A DNA stretch of 64,000 bases from Clostridium sp. CAG:914 (GCA_000437895.1 FR902162.1:85232-149231), one strand, 5' to 3'. Numbered from the stretch's first letter, positions 34,747-43,655 are shown. A program made the numbers and translations. The notes: generated by a model not told the origin, from the sequence alone.

Positions 34747-35760
34747 ATGTCAAAATTATATTTTAGATATGGATACAGTAAATCAGCAGCTATTTGTCAA
34801 ATAGCTTATAATTATAACGAAAGAGGAATGGAAGTAGCTATAATTAATGCCAAAAACAACGAAAAAATCAAATCAAAGTTAGCCAATTTAGAAAGAGACG
34901 TTAATGTCATTTTAGATGGCAATAGTCTATATAATAAAATAGACTTAAAAAAAATAAGTGCCGTCTTAGTAGATAATGCACAATACTTAAGTCAACCTTT
35001 AATAGAAGAATTATTTTATATAGCGAAATTAGAAAATATTCCTGTCATTGCTTTTGGTGAAAGAATATCGCAAGAAAAAACAAATGGTGCCATTAGATTA
35101 ATGGAATTAGCTGATACGATTGAATCAATAGACAAAGTTAACAACAGAGGAAATGGATCTTTAGAATATTACTATGGGGCAATGAACTGTAGTAAAACAG
35201 CTAATCTATTATATAAAAACGAACATTTAATTGAAGATGGTAATATAACATTACTAATAAAGCCAAAGTTGGATAGAGATGAAAAATTAATTCAATCTAG
35301 AATAGGACTAGAAAAAGAAGCAGATATTATTGCAGATGAAAATACACCTCTGTATGCAACATTAAAATATAAAATAGAACATGATTATGTAAATTATATA
35401 CTAGTAGATGAAGCACAATTCCTAACAGAAAGTCAAATTGATCAGTTGAAAAGAATTAGTGAAGAATATAAAGTAAGTGTTATATGTTATGGTTTAAAGA
35501 CAGATTTTTTATCTCATGCATTTACAGGAAGCAAAAGGCTCCTAGAAGTAGCAGATACAATTACAAAAATGAGAACCGTTTGTAGATGTGGAAAAGGAGC
35601 AGACTTTAATGTACGAATTGATAAGAATGGTAATTACGTAAAAGAAGGAGAACAATTAGTTATTGATGATGGGGTGACTTACACATATGTATCTGTATGT
35701 GCCAACTGTTTTATAAAAAATGTTTTAGGTAATCCCCAAATAACAAGAGTAAAAAAATAA
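34747..35760 (+). CDS. tdk: Tandem-domain thymidine kinase (degenerate plus intact TK1 domain)
   Basis: 337 residues, nearly twice the usual bacterial TK1-type kinase (about 190). Residues 1-140 are a TK-like copy: LYFRYGYSKSAAICQIAYNYNERGM with no GK[ST] P-loop and VLVDNAQYL in place of DEAQ. Residues about 145-337 are a second copy: YYGAMNCSKTANLLY (P-loop-like, Cys where Gly is usual), LLIKPKLDRD, LVDEAQFL, the lid and the zinc site CRCGKGADF...CANCF. AGGAGT precedes ATG 34747; an in-frame upstream start at 34711 overlaps xer and is rejected. The enzyme would phosphorylate thymidine. The first domain is probably regulatory or structural. Confidence 0.85.
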   Translation: MSKLYFRYGYSKSAAICQIAYNYNERGMEVAIINAKNNEKIKSKLANLERDVNVILDGNSLYNKIDLKKISAVLVDNAQYLSQPLIEELFYIAKLENIPVIAFGERISQEKTNGAIRLMELADTIESIDKVNNRGNGSLEYYYGAMNCSKTANLLYKNEHLIEDGNITLLIKPKLDRDEKLIQSRIGLEKEADIIADENTPLYATLKYKIEHDYVNYILVDEAQFLTESQIDQLKRISEEYKVSVICYGLKTDFLSHAFTGSKRLLEVADTITKMRTVCRCGKGADFNVRIDKNGNYVKEGEQLVIDDGVTYTYVSVCANCFIKNVLGNPQITRVKK

Positions 35761-35839
35761 AATTAGAAAATTCTATTAACACATTGATTTTTTTTACTTT
35801 GTTTTTTTCTGCGTATTCATAGACTTATCTCATTAATTT

Positions 35840-35848
35840 TGGTATAAT
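35840..35848 (+). promoter_or_regulatory. Extended -10 promoter for cca
   Basis: TGGTATAAT at 35840-35848, with TAGACT at 35820-35825 as a fair -35 box 17 bases from the hexamer. GGGGAGG and the cca ATG follow. Confidence 0.7.
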
Positions 35849-35868
35849 TACTATATGGGGAGGACACA

Positions 35869-36957
35869 ATGTATAATAAAGCATTAGAAGTATTAAACAT
35901 ATTTTATGAACATGGTTATGTTGCTTATATAGTTGGAGGCTATCCAAGAGATAGTATTCTAGAAATAAAAACATCTGATATTGATATATGTACTGATGCT
36001 AGACCCAAGGAAATAATGGAAATATTTGCCTCACAAGCTGTTAGTGATGTTAGCTATGGTTCCGTAAAAGTAATATATAAAAATAGTAAATTTGATGTTA
36101 CTACTTTTAGAAAAGATATAAAATATGTAGACAATAGAAGACCTATTAAAATTAAATATATAAATAATTTAAAAAAAGATTTATTAAGAAGAGACTTTAC
36201 AATTAATACAATATGTATTGATAAAGATGGTAATATAATAGACCTTCTTAATGCAAGAAGCGATATAAATAAAAGACTTATTAGAACAGTAGGAAATCCT
36301 AGATATAGAATTAAAGAAGATTCACTAAGAATTCTTAGAGCCATAAGGTTTGCTTCCATACTTGATTTTGATATTGATGATAAAACAGGATACTATTTAG
36401 CAAAATATGGATGTTTGTTAAATAATTTATCTAAAGAAAGAAAAAAAGAAGAATTAAATAAAATATTTTCATCACGGGGAAAAGAAAAAGGAAGAAAATT
36501 AATACTAAAATATAAATTAGAAAAGTATTTAAATATTGATAATATAGCTAATATTGTTATGTGTGATGATATTATAGGAATATGGACTCAATTAAATGTT
36601 GAAAATATATATAATTTTTCTAAACTAGAAAAAGAACAAATGAAATTAATAAGGGAATTAATGTCAAGACCTATGGATAAATATAATATATATAAATATG
36701 GTCTATATATTTCAATGGTAGTTTGTGAAATAAAAGGATATGACAAAGTTAAAGTAAACAATATATATAATAAATTGCCTATTCTAAACAAAAGTGATAT
36801 ATGTATTAGTGCAAACGATATAGCCAAAATATTAAATAGAAGACCGGGAGCGTATTTAAAAGAAATACTTAAAGATATAGAAAAAGAAATACTTAAAGAT
36901 AAGTTAGATAATACAAAGGAAGATATAGAAAGATATATAATAGAAAAATACAATTAA
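35869..36957 (+). CDS. cca: CCA tRNA nucleotidyltransferase
   Basis: 362 residues of class II nucleotidyltransferase. Motifs: VGGYPRDSIL (near 22), the catalytic DIDICTDARP, RRDFTINTICID and SLRILRAIRFA. These allow CCA addition to tRNA 3' ends; poly(A) polymerase is a related possibility, but the gene is the only family member seen. GGGGAGG precedes the ATG. ftsY follows after 10 bases. Confidence 0.92.
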   Translation: MYNKALEVLNIFYEHGYVAYIVGGYPRDSILEIKTSDIDICTDARPKEIMEIFASQAVSDVSYGSVKVIYKNSKFDVTTFRKDIKYVDNRRPIKIKYINNLKKDLLRRDFTINTICIDKDGNIIDLLNARSDINKRLIRTVGNPRYRIKEDSLRILRAIRFASILDFDIDDKTGYYLAKYGCLLNNLSKERKKEELNKIFSSRGKEKGRKLILKYKLEKYLNIDNIANIVMCDDIIGIWTQLNVENIYNFSKLEKEQMKLIRELMSRPMDKYNIYKYGLYISMVVCEIKGYDKVKVNNIYNKLPILNKSDICISANDIAKILNRRPGAYLKEILKDIEKEILKDKLDNTKEDIERYIIEKYN

Positions 36958-36967
36958 GGTGACTAAC

Positions 36968-37936
36968 ATGAAATTATTTGATAAAATTAAAAACGTTTTT
37001 AAAGGAAACAAAGAAGAAACAGTATTAAATTATGATAAGGGATTAAAGAAAACAAGAGAAGAATTTATTTCAGAACTTAGTAACTTATCAAAAAAATATA
37101 AATTCATTAATGAAGATTATTTTGAAGAATTAGAAAATATTTTGATTATGGCAGACATTGGTGTATCTACAGTTATGAATTTTGTAGACTTACTAAAAAA
37201 GAGAGTTAAAAAAGAAAATATAGAAGATACTAATGTCTTAAAAGAAATCATAGTAGATGAATTATTTATTATGTATGTTGGTAATGATATTATTGATAGT
37301 AAAATTCATTTTAATAGTGATGGTCCTACCATTATTTTGTTCGTAGGAGTTAATGGGGTAGGAAAAACAACTACTATTGGTAAAATAGCTAATAAATATA
37401 AAAGTTTAAATAAAAAAGTTTTATTAATAGCAGGTGATACTTTTAGAGCAGGAGCTATAGAACAATTAGTAGAATGGGGAAAAAGAACGGATACAAAAGT
37501 TATCACACCTGTAAGTGCAGACCCATCTTCAGTTATTTATGATGGGTTAGATATTGCCAAAAAAGAAAATTATGATCTTGTATTGATAGATACAGCAGGA
37601 AGATTACAAAATAAAACAAACTTAATGCAAGAACTATCTAAAATTAATAAAGTAATTGAAAAAGTAATGGGACATAGTTGTGATGAAACACTCTTGGTAA
37701 TAGACGCTACAACTGGACAAAATGGTGTTAATCAAGCCAAAGCATTCAAAGAAATTACAAACATTACTGGAATAGTATTAACTAAATTAGATGGTACAGC
37801 CAAAGGAGGAATTGTTCTTGGAATAAAAGAAACACTTGGAATACCTGTCAAATTTGTAGGACTAGGTGAAGGCATTAATGATCTTGAGCCATTTGATATA
37901 GAAAAATATATATATGGATTATTTAAAGATCTTTAG
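36968..37936 (+). CDS. ftsY: Signal recognition particle receptor FtsY
   Basis: 322 residues with a short N-terminal stretch and the NG domain. GTPase motifs: GVNGVGKTTTIGKIA, DTFRAGAIEQL, DTAGRLQNK, TKLDGTAKGG, and the C-terminal GEGINDLEPF. It docks the SRP to the membrane. ATG 36968 is chosen behind AAGGTG; an upstream GTG at 36959 overlaps this site. It is followed by a small membrane protein and ylxM, another SRP-linked gene. Confidence 0.96.
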   Translation: MKLFDKIKNVFKGNKEETVLNYDKGLKKTREEFISELSNLSKKYKFINEDYFEELENILIMADIGVSTVMNFVDLLKKRVKKENIEDTNVLKEIIVDELFIMYVGNDIIDSKIHFNSDGPTIILFVGVNGVGKTTTIGKIANKYKSLNKKVLLIAGDTFRAGAIEQLVEWGKRTDTKVITPVSADPSSVIYDGLDIAKKENYDLVLIDTAGRLQNKTNLMQELSKINKVIEKVMGHSCDETLLVIDATTGQNGVNQAKAFKEITNITGIVLTKLDGTAKGGIVLGIKETLGIPVKFVGLGEGINDLEPFDIEKYIYGLFKDL

Positions 37937-37944
37937 GAGGAAAT

Positions 37945-38190
37945 ATGGAAAAAAAAATAGAAAAAATATTTTGTTACATGGTATCAATTATTGTTTTAGT
38001 ATTAATAATACTTACTATTAAAAAGATAATATTTTTACCAGCCTTACTTTTAATGACTTCTTTATTACTTTTTGGATTATCTTATACAATTCGAGATAGT
38101 AAGAAAAAATGGTTAATATATACACTATTTATTATAGGAGTAATACTTGTTATATCAGCAATCAGTTATTTAATATGGAGATTAATATAA
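37945..38190 (+). CDS. Small membrane protein, unknown
   Basis: 81 residues with two or three hydrophobic helices (about 12-29, 31-47 and 57-80), separated by KK and RDSKKKW. No family recognised. AGGAGG precedes the ATG. It lies between ftsY and ylxM and overlaps ylxM by one base, so it is part of that transcript. It might assist membrane targeting, but nothing in the sequence shows it. Confidence 0.6.
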   Translation: MEKKIEKIFCYMVSIIVLVLIILTIKKIIFLPALLLMTSLLLFGLSYTIRDSKKKWLIYTLFIIGVILVISAISYLIWRLI

Positions 38191-38486
38191 TGGAAAGTAG
38201 AAATTATATAATAATACTTTATGACTTTTATAACATATTATTTAGTGATAAGCAAAAATTATATTTTGAAGAATATTATTTTAATAACTTATCTCTAGGA
38301 GAAATTAGTGATAATTATTCGCTAAGTAGAAATGCTATTCATAAAATAATAAAAAGTATGGTAGAAAAGTTAGAGTATTATGAAGATAAACTTAAATTAT
38401 ATGAAAAAAGTATTGAATTAACCAAGATTATTGATACTTTGGATAAAGATACAAAAGAAAAAATAAGTAAATTATATTTGGAGTGA
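38190..38486 (+). CDS. ylxM: YlxM/UPF0122 SRP-associated HTH protein
   Basis: 98 residues from ATG 38190. A sigma-region-4-like HTH is clear (SLGEISDNYSLSRNAIHKII), preceded by the family start LYDFYNILFSDKQKLYFEEYY. YlxM is encoded with ftsY/ffh in Gram-positives and stimulates the SRP GTPases. A longer reading frame from 38109 is rejected because GGAG at 38177-38180 is spaced for 38190 and the family begins there. ffh is not in the window. Confidence 0.88.
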   Translation: MESRNYIIILYDFYNILFSDKQKLYFEEYYFNNLSLGEISDNYSLSRNAIHKIIKSMVEKLEYYEDKLKLYEKSIELTKIIDTLDKDTKEKISKLYLE

Positions 38487-38490
38487 TCAT

Positions 38491-38649
38491 ATGAATTTAA
38501 AATTAGAAAATAGAAAGTTACCAGAAAAACCATATAAAGAAAAAAAAGAGTATTCATACGGATACGCCAGTATATTATATTTAATGTCTCTAGTAGTTAC
38601 AATATTAAGTTTAGTATTAATAATAATGATTTTTACAAGGGGAAAATAA
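38491..38649 (+). CDS. Small single-helix membrane protein, unknown
   Basis: 52 residues. A charged N-terminus (about 1-24, with PEKPYKEKKEY) precedes one hydrophobic helix (ASILYLMSLVVTILSLVLIIMIF) and TRGK. It begins behind TTTGGAGTGATC and ends one base before the AAA+ ATPase gene, whose ribosome site (AGGGGA) lies in its last codons. The tight packing and codon pattern argue it is real. It could be a membrane anchor for the ATPase; that is inference. Confidence 0.6.
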   Translation: MNLKLENRKLPEKPYKEKKEYSYGYASILYLMSLVVTILSLVLIIMIFTRGK

Positions 38650-38650
38650 T

Positions 38651-39544
38651 ATGAATGAAAGTATATTAGAAAAAATTGGTGAAAATTTAACAGAAGTTAA
38701 GTATCTAGTAAATCCTGCAATTGCTCGTGATAAAGAACTAAAAGAACTAGTTATGGTTCTACTCACTCCAGAAAAGTCAGCAGTTTTAGTAGGAAAACCA
38801 GGTATTGGTAAAACAGCAATCGTAGAAGGTTTAGCCTACAGAATACAATTAAATGATGTTCCTAATGCTCTAATGGGATACCAACTATATAGAATTAATA
38901 CCCCATCATTATTGGGAGACTATGATGGTGAAAATAGAGTAGTATCTTTAGTTAATGAATTAAAAACAAAAGAAAAAATCATAATATTTATTGATGAAAT
39001 ACATACATTAATAGGTAATAATGCAGAAGGAGCATTAGACCTCGCCAATATGTTTAAAGAAGGATTAAGTAGAGGAACAATTAAACTTATCGGAGCTACA
39101 ACTGATTATGAGTATGAAAGATATATATTAAGAGATAAAGCTTTCGTTAGAAGATTTGAAAAAATCGAAATAGAAGAACCGACACAAGAAATGTGTGTAC
39201 AAATACTTATGAGAACAGTACCAAAAATAGAAGTTCAAACAGGAGTTAAATTACCTTACAGTGATTTTACCAAAGAAAAAATAATGACATTTATCGTAGA
39301 TATGACAAGTGAATATAAAAGAGTTTATGAAATATCTTCTAGATACCCGGATATTGCATTAACTATATTAAGACAAGCATTTTCACAAGCTCTATATGAA
39401 AATAGAACAACTGTAGGAATGAAGAATATATATGATGCTATCAGTTCAACAAAAGCTGTATATCCAGATGTTATAAAAAAAGAGCTTGTTAAGTTTAAAG
39501 AAATATTTGCTAAAGAACTTCTTGAAGAAGGAGTAAATATTTAA
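38651..39544 (+). CDS. Single-domain AAA+ ATPase related to ClpA/ClpB D1
   Basis: 297 residues. Walker A is LVGKPGIGKTAIVEGLA, Walker B IIFIDEIHTLIG, sensor 1 LIGATTDYEYERYI and an Arg finger in DKAFVRRFEKIEIEEP. These match the D1 module of Clp/Hsp100 ATPases, and the C-terminal small domain (RYPDIALTIL) is also D1-like. There is no N-domain, no D2 module and no ClpP-binding loop, so it cannot be a normal Clp chaperone. It follows a small membrane protein and precedes murE. Role unknown. Confidence 0.8.
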   Translation: MNESILEKIGENLTEVKYLVNPAIARDKELKELVMVLLTPEKSAVLVGKPGIGKTAIVEGLAYRIQLNDVPNALMGYQLYRINTPSLLGDYDGENRVVSLVNELKTKEKIIIFIDEIHTLIGNNAEGALDLANMFKEGLSRGTIKLIGATTDYEYERYILRDKAFVRRFEKIEIEEPTQEMCVQILMRTVPKIEVQTGVKLPYSDFTKEKIMTFIVDMTSEYKRVYEISSRYPDIALTILRQAFSQALYENRTTVGMKNIYDAISSTKAVYPDVIKKELVKFKEIFAKELLEEGVNI

Positions 39545-39557
39545 TTAAGGAGGAACT

Positions 39558-41018
39558 ATGGAATTAAAAAAAATACTTTCAGGTATTAAATATGAACTCG
39601 TAAATGGAACAGATGATATAGATATAAAAGATATATCACAAAATTCAAATAATATAAAAGAAGGGTATTTATTCGTAGCTATTAAAGGAAGTAATGTAGA
39701 TGGACACAATTATATAGATAGTGCTATTAAAAATGGTGCAAAAGCTATAATCGTAGAAAATGATTATTCCAACAAAGATATAACAGTCATTAAAGTATCA
39801 TCTACAGAAGAAATTTTTTGCAAATTAGCAATTAATTATTTTAACAATCCAATAAGCAAATTAACATCTATTGCTATTACGGGAACTAAAGGAAAAACAT
39901 CAACTGCTTTTATGATTAAAACAATTCTTGAAAAAAATGGTAATACAGTAGGAATTATTGGAACAAATGGAGTTTATATTAAAGACAAACACTATAAAAT
40001 AATTAATACAACACCAAATGGATATGATATACAAAAATATATACAAGAAATGCTTGATAATAAAATAGAATACCTAGTTATGGAAGTATCTAGTCAAGCT
40101 TTAAAATATGGAAGAGTAAAAGGAATGAATTTTGATTATGGTATATTCACTAATTTATCAAAGGACCATATAAGTAAAACAGAACACTCTAGTATGGAAG
40201 ATTACATAGAAAGTAAAAGTAAATTATTTGATATGTGTCATCATGGTATATTTAATTTAGATGATGAGCATGTCTTTAATATGATAGATAAGAAAAGTTC
40301 CACAATTAATACTTATGGATATAATGAAAAAAGTGATTTAAGAATTACAGATATAAAATATATTAAATATGATCATTTTTTAGGAATTGAATTTAAAACA
40401 GATGGATTAATCAAAGATACATTTAAAGTTAGTAGTCCAGGTAAATTTTCTTCATATAATGCCCTCGCAGCAATATTATGTACATACATGTTAGGAGTTA
40501 CTCCAAACGTTATAAAAAGTGCTTTAGTTAATTTCTTCGTAAAAGGGAGAGTAGAACCTATAAAAGTATCTGATAAATTTAATTTAATAATAGATTATGC
40601 ACATAATGGAATAAGTACAGAAAGTCTAATAACAACAATAAGAGAATATAACCCTAAAAGAATAGTGACTATATTTGGTTGTGGTGGAAATAAAAGTGTA
40701 GATAGAAGATATGAAATGGGGCATGTAAGTGGAACATATTCCGACTTTTCTATCGTAACCGAAGATAATAATAGATTTGAACCATTTGAAGATATTGCAA
40801 GAGATATATTAAAAGAGTTAGATAAAACAGGTGGAAAATATATTGTTATACCAGATAGAAAAGAAGCTATAAAATATAGTATAGAACATGCTAAAGAAGG
40901 AGATGTTATACTTCTAATAGGCAAAGGACATGAAGATTATAAGGAAATAAATGGTAAAAGAACACATTTTGACGAAAGAGAAGTAATTCAAGAAATCTTA
41001 GAAGAATTAAAAAAATAA
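39558..41018 (+). CDS. murE: UDP-MurNAc-tripeptide synthetase MurE
   Basis: 486 residues with the three Mur ligase domains. Domain 1 has SQNSNNIKEGYLFVAIKG, domain 2 the ATP motif TGTKGKTSTAF and later EVSSQALKYGRV, and domain 3 has DYAHNG, FGCGGNKSVDRRYEMG and IGKGHEDY. It adds the third amino acid of the peptidoglycan stem. The specificity loop reads TEDNNRFEP where diaminopimelate enzymes usually have DNPR; the Arg is kept but the Pro is not, so Lys versus diaminopimelate is uncertain. AAGGAGG precedes the ATG. Confidence 0.94.
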   Translation: MELKKILSGIKYELVNGTDDIDIKDISQNSNNIKEGYLFVAIKGSNVDGHNYIDSAIKNGAKAIIVENDYSNKDITVIKVSSTEEIFCKLAINYFNNPISKLTSIAITGTKGKTSTAFMIKTILEKNGNTVGIIGTNGVYIKDKHYKIINTTPNGYDIQKYIQEMLDNKIEYLVMEVSSQALKYGRVKGMNFDYGIFTNLSKDHISKTEHSSMEDYIESKSKLFDMCHHGIFNLDDEHVFNMIDKKSSTINTYGYNEKSDLRITDIKYIKYDHFLGIEFKTDGLIKDTFKVSSPGKFSSYNALAAILCTYMLGVTPNVIKSALVNFFVKGRVEPIKVSDKFNLIIDYAHNGISTESLITTIREYNPKRIVTIFGCGGNKSVDRRYEMGHVSGTYSDFSIVTEDNNRFEPFEDIARDILKELDKTGGKYIVIPDRKEAIKYSIEHAKEGDVILLIGKGHEDYKEINGKRTHFDEREVIQEILEELKK

Positions 41019-41071
41019 ATCTATAGTAATTAATTTATGTATTATTTTTGAAGAAAATTCACTAAAAACTC

Positions 41072-41099
41072 TTTACATTTTATCAAATTGTTATATAAT
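41072..41099 (+). promoter_or_regulatory. Promoter of the T-box/thrS operon
   Basis: TTTACA at 41072-41077, a 16-base spacer, and TATAAT at 41094-41099. Transcription would begin near 41106, upstream of the T-box leader. Confidence 0.75.
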
Positions 41100-41105
41100 G
41101 TAACT

Positions 41106-41312
41106 ATACAGAAAGAAAAACTGTGAAAAGGACACGATTATATATTGATGTTTTATAGAGAGTTAGTGTTTGGTGAAAACTAATAAACAAGATATGTAAT
41201 TACTACCTTGGAGTTAATCATGAAAAGTGATTCGGTTAAACCCGTTATTTAAATTAAGTATCAATTAGGATGGTACCGTGTTAATGACACTCCTTTATAA
41301 GGGGTGTTTTTT
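41106..41312 (+). promoter_or_regulatory. Threonine T-box riboswitch leader
   Basis: The leader holds the T-box hallmarks in order: an AGAGAG start of stem I (41155 on), GGTGAAA in the distal part, a specifier region ATTACTACC with overlapping Thr codons ACT/ACC just before TTGGAGT, the conserved AGGATGGTACCGTG at 41267-41280, and a terminator hairpin. Uncharged tRNA-Thr would pair with the T-box sequence and favour the antiterminator. The Thr specificity is supported by thrS downstream; which codon is used is not resolved. This fills most of the 360-base gap between murE and the next gene; the bases 41313-41378 hold only the spacer and ribosome site. Confidence 0.92.
41287..41312 (+). terminator. 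T-box terminator hairpin
   Basis: ACACTCCTT (41287-41295) pairs with AAGGGGTGT (41299-41307), including one G-U pair, followed by a T run. It is the conditional terminator of the riboswitch. Confidence 0.88.
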
Positions 41313-41378
41313 GTTTGAATACTTTATTAATGTTGAGTTTAATAATGTAAAATAATATTAAAAATAAGGAGTAGTATT

Positions 41379-41837
41379 ATGGAAAGTATGTCATTAATAA
41401 AATATTTAAGAATATATTATGGGGTAAATATAAGTAAAAAAAATGGAAAATTAACACATAATCTTATAAAGAAAAATATGCCATTTGTTAAAAGATGCAA
41501 CTTTGATTATTCATTATCAAATAGGGATATGCTCATGTGTGGAGAAATTGTAATGGTGTATGATGATACAGGAGCAGTATTGCCATATATAGTACCAGAA
41601 GAGAGGTATGTTACCTATTGTCAAGAAACAGAGGTAAAAGAAGAATCACCTCGCAAATATATGTCGCTGGAAGAAGCTAAAGAATTACCGGATCACTTAC
41701 TAATTAAAGAACTACATAACTCAAAACCTATGATAAGTAGATATAAAAAATTAAGAGAAGAACTTTTATATGAAAGAGGTCATGCTAAAGCTAAAGGATA
41801 TAAAAGTAGAAAAAGAAAATTAGAAGGAAGGGAATGA
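41379..41837 (+). CDS. Unknown protein, first gene of the T-box/thrS operon
   Basis: 152 residues. I do not recognise it. Residues 1-90 look globular (NRDMLMCGEIVMVYDDTGAV, VLPYIVPEERY); residues about 100-152 are helical, ending in a very basic tail (HAKAKGYKSRKRKLEGRE) that could bind RNA. It is the first gene after the threonine T-box and is followed five bases later by thrS, so it should be induced by uncharged tRNA-Thr. It is not the missing TGS domain of ThrRS, which has a different pattern. AAGGAG precedes the ATG. Confidence 0.7.
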   Translation: MESMSLIKYLRIYYGVNISKKNGKLTHNLIKKNMPFVKRCNFDYSLSNRDMLMCGEIVMVYDDTGAVLPYIVPEERYVTYCQETEVKEESPRKYMSLEEAKELPDHLLIKELHNSKPMISRYKKLREELLYERGHAKAKGYKSRKRKLEGRE

Positions 41838-41842
41838 TATAA

Positions 41843-43582
41843 ATGATTAATATTCGTGAAGATAAAGAACTAAGTGTTATGAATCACAGTTGTGCTCATT
41901 TACTAGCACAAGCTGTAAAACACCTATACCCTAATGCTTTGTTTTGGGTAGGACCTGTTATTGAAGAAGGTTTTTATTATGATATTGATCTAAATGGTAA
42001 AACATTAACTGAAGAAGATTTACCTGTTATTGAAAAAGAAATGAAGAAAATAGCTAAAGATGGTAAAAGAATAGTAAGACATGAATTAACAAAAGAAGAA
42101 GCATTAGAAAAGTTTAAAGATGATCCATATAAAATTGATCTAATAAGTAGAATGGATGAAAATGAACAAGTTATTAGTTGTTATACTCAGGGAGATTTTA
42201 CTGATTTGTGTCGTGGTCCACATGTAGATACGGTTAAAGAACTAAAATATTTTAAATTACTTAAAGTAAGTGGAGCATATTGGAAGGGTGACGCTAATAA
42301 TAAAATGCTTCAAAGAATATATGGAATATGTTTTAAAAATGAAGAAGATTTAGTTAAGCACCTAGAAGATTTAGAAGAAGCTAAAAGAAGAGATCATAAG
42401 AAACTAGGACGTGAATTAGAATTATTTATGATTAGTGAATATGGTCCAGGATTTCCATTCTTTTTACCAAAAGGTATGATATTAAGAAATGAACTTGAAA
42501 ATTTTTGGTATAAAGAGCACACCAAAGAAGGTTATCAATTTATAAAAACACCTATAATGTTAAATAAAGAATTATGGGAATTATCTGGTCACTGGTATAA
42601 TTACAGAGAAAACATGTATACAAGTGAAATAGATGAAAAAACATTTGCTATTAAGCCAATGAATTGTCCTGGAGGAATGTTGGTATATAAAAATTCTCTT
42701 CATTCCTATAAAGATTTACCACTTCGTATTGGAGAACTTGGTCAAGTACATCGACATGAAGCTAGTGGGGCTTTAAATGGATTATTTAGAGTTAGAACAT
42801 TCACCCAAGATGATGCTCATATATTTATGAGAACAGATCAAATTGAAGAAGAAGTTATTAGATTAATTAATTTTATTGACAGAATGTATAAAACATTTAA
42901 TCTAACTTACAGTATTGAATTATCTACTAGACCAGAAGAAAAATATATTGGAGATATTGAAGTATGGAATAAATCTGAAAAAGCATTGGAAGAAGCTTGT
43001 CTTAAATCCGGACATGAATATAAGATTAATCCTGGCGATGGAGCATTTTATGGTCCAAAACTAGATTTTCACATAAAAGACTCTTTAGGAAGAGTATGGC
43101 AATGTGGTACTATTCAATTAGACATGAATTTACCAGAAAGATTTGATTTAACTTATATTGACTCAGATGGTAGTAAGAAAAGACCAGTTATGTTACATAG
43201 AGTAATATATGGTTCTATAGAAAGATTTATTGGAATATTGATAGAGCATTATGCTGGAGTATTTCCTCTATGGTTATCACCAGTACAAGTTAATGTTTTA
43301 CCAGTAGTGTCTTCTTATCATGGAGATTATGCTAAAGAAATATATGACTATTTAATTGAAAATGATATTAGATGTGAAATTGATAGTAGAGATGAAAAAT
43401 TAGGATACCGCTTAAGAGAAGCACAAATCAAAAAAATACCATACACATTAATACTTGGTGAAGAAGAATGTAACAATAAAACAATTTCTTATAGAAAACA
43501 TGGTAGTAAGGATACATTTACTACTACAAAAGAAGAATTTTTAAATTTATTAAAAGAAGAAATAAAAAATAAAAGCAACTAA
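41843..43582 (+). CDS. thrS: Threonyl-tRNA synthetase lacking the N-terminal TGS domain
   Basis: 579 residues; typical ThrRS has about 640. The protein starts directly at the editing domain (HSCAHLLAQAVKH, with the HxxxH motif, and CRGPHV near 125), so the TGS domain is absent. The class II catalytic core is complete: the motif 2 region around RVRTFTQDDAHIF, KPMNCPGGM and, later, GDGAFYGPKLDFHI. The anticodon-binding domain ends the protein. No upstream in-frame start can add a TGS domain, because the preceding gene ends at 41837. It charges tRNA-Thr and is controlled by the T-box. Confidence 0.95.
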   Translation: MINIREDKELSVMNHSCAHLLAQAVKHLYPNALFWVGPVIEEGFYYDIDLNGKTLTEEDLPVIEKEMKKIAKDGKRIVRHELTKEEALEKFKDDPYKIDLISRMDENEQVISCYTQGDFTDLCRGPHVDTVKELKYFKLLKVSGAYWKGDANNKMLQRIYGICFKNEEDLVKHLEDLEEAKRRDHKKLGRELELFMISEYGPGFPFFLPKGMILRNELENFWYKEHTKEGYQFIKTPIMLNKELWELSGHWYNYRENMYTSEIDEKTFAIKPMNCPGGMLVYKNSLHSYKDLPLRIGELGQVHRHEASGALNGLFRVRTFTQDDAHIFMRTDQIEEEVIRLINFIDRMYKTFNLTYSIELSTRPEEKYIGDIEVWNKSEKALEEACLKSGHEYKINPGDGAFYGPKLDFHIKDSLGRVWQCGTIQLDMNLPERFDLTYIDSDGSKKRPVMLHRVIYGSIERFIGILIEHYAGVFPLWLSPVQVNVLPVVSSYHGDYAKEIYDYLIENDIRCEIDSRDEKLGYRLREAQIKKIPYTLILGEEECNNKTISYRKHGSKDTFTTTKEEFLNLLKEEIKNKSN

Positions 43583-43608
43583 TCTTCTTTTAGTGTATAG
43601 TGAATAAT

Positions 43609-43655
43609 AAAACTTATTATTGATAATATCATCAATAATAAGTTTTACTTTTTTA
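43609..43655. terminator. Strong terminator after thrS
   Basis: AAAACTTATTATTGAT (43609-43624) pairs perfectly with ATCAATAATAAGTTTT (43631-43646), loop of six, then a T-rich tract. A 16-base perfect stem is the strongest hairpin noticed here. The next 200 bases to 43851 hold no gene I can support. Confidence 0.9.
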
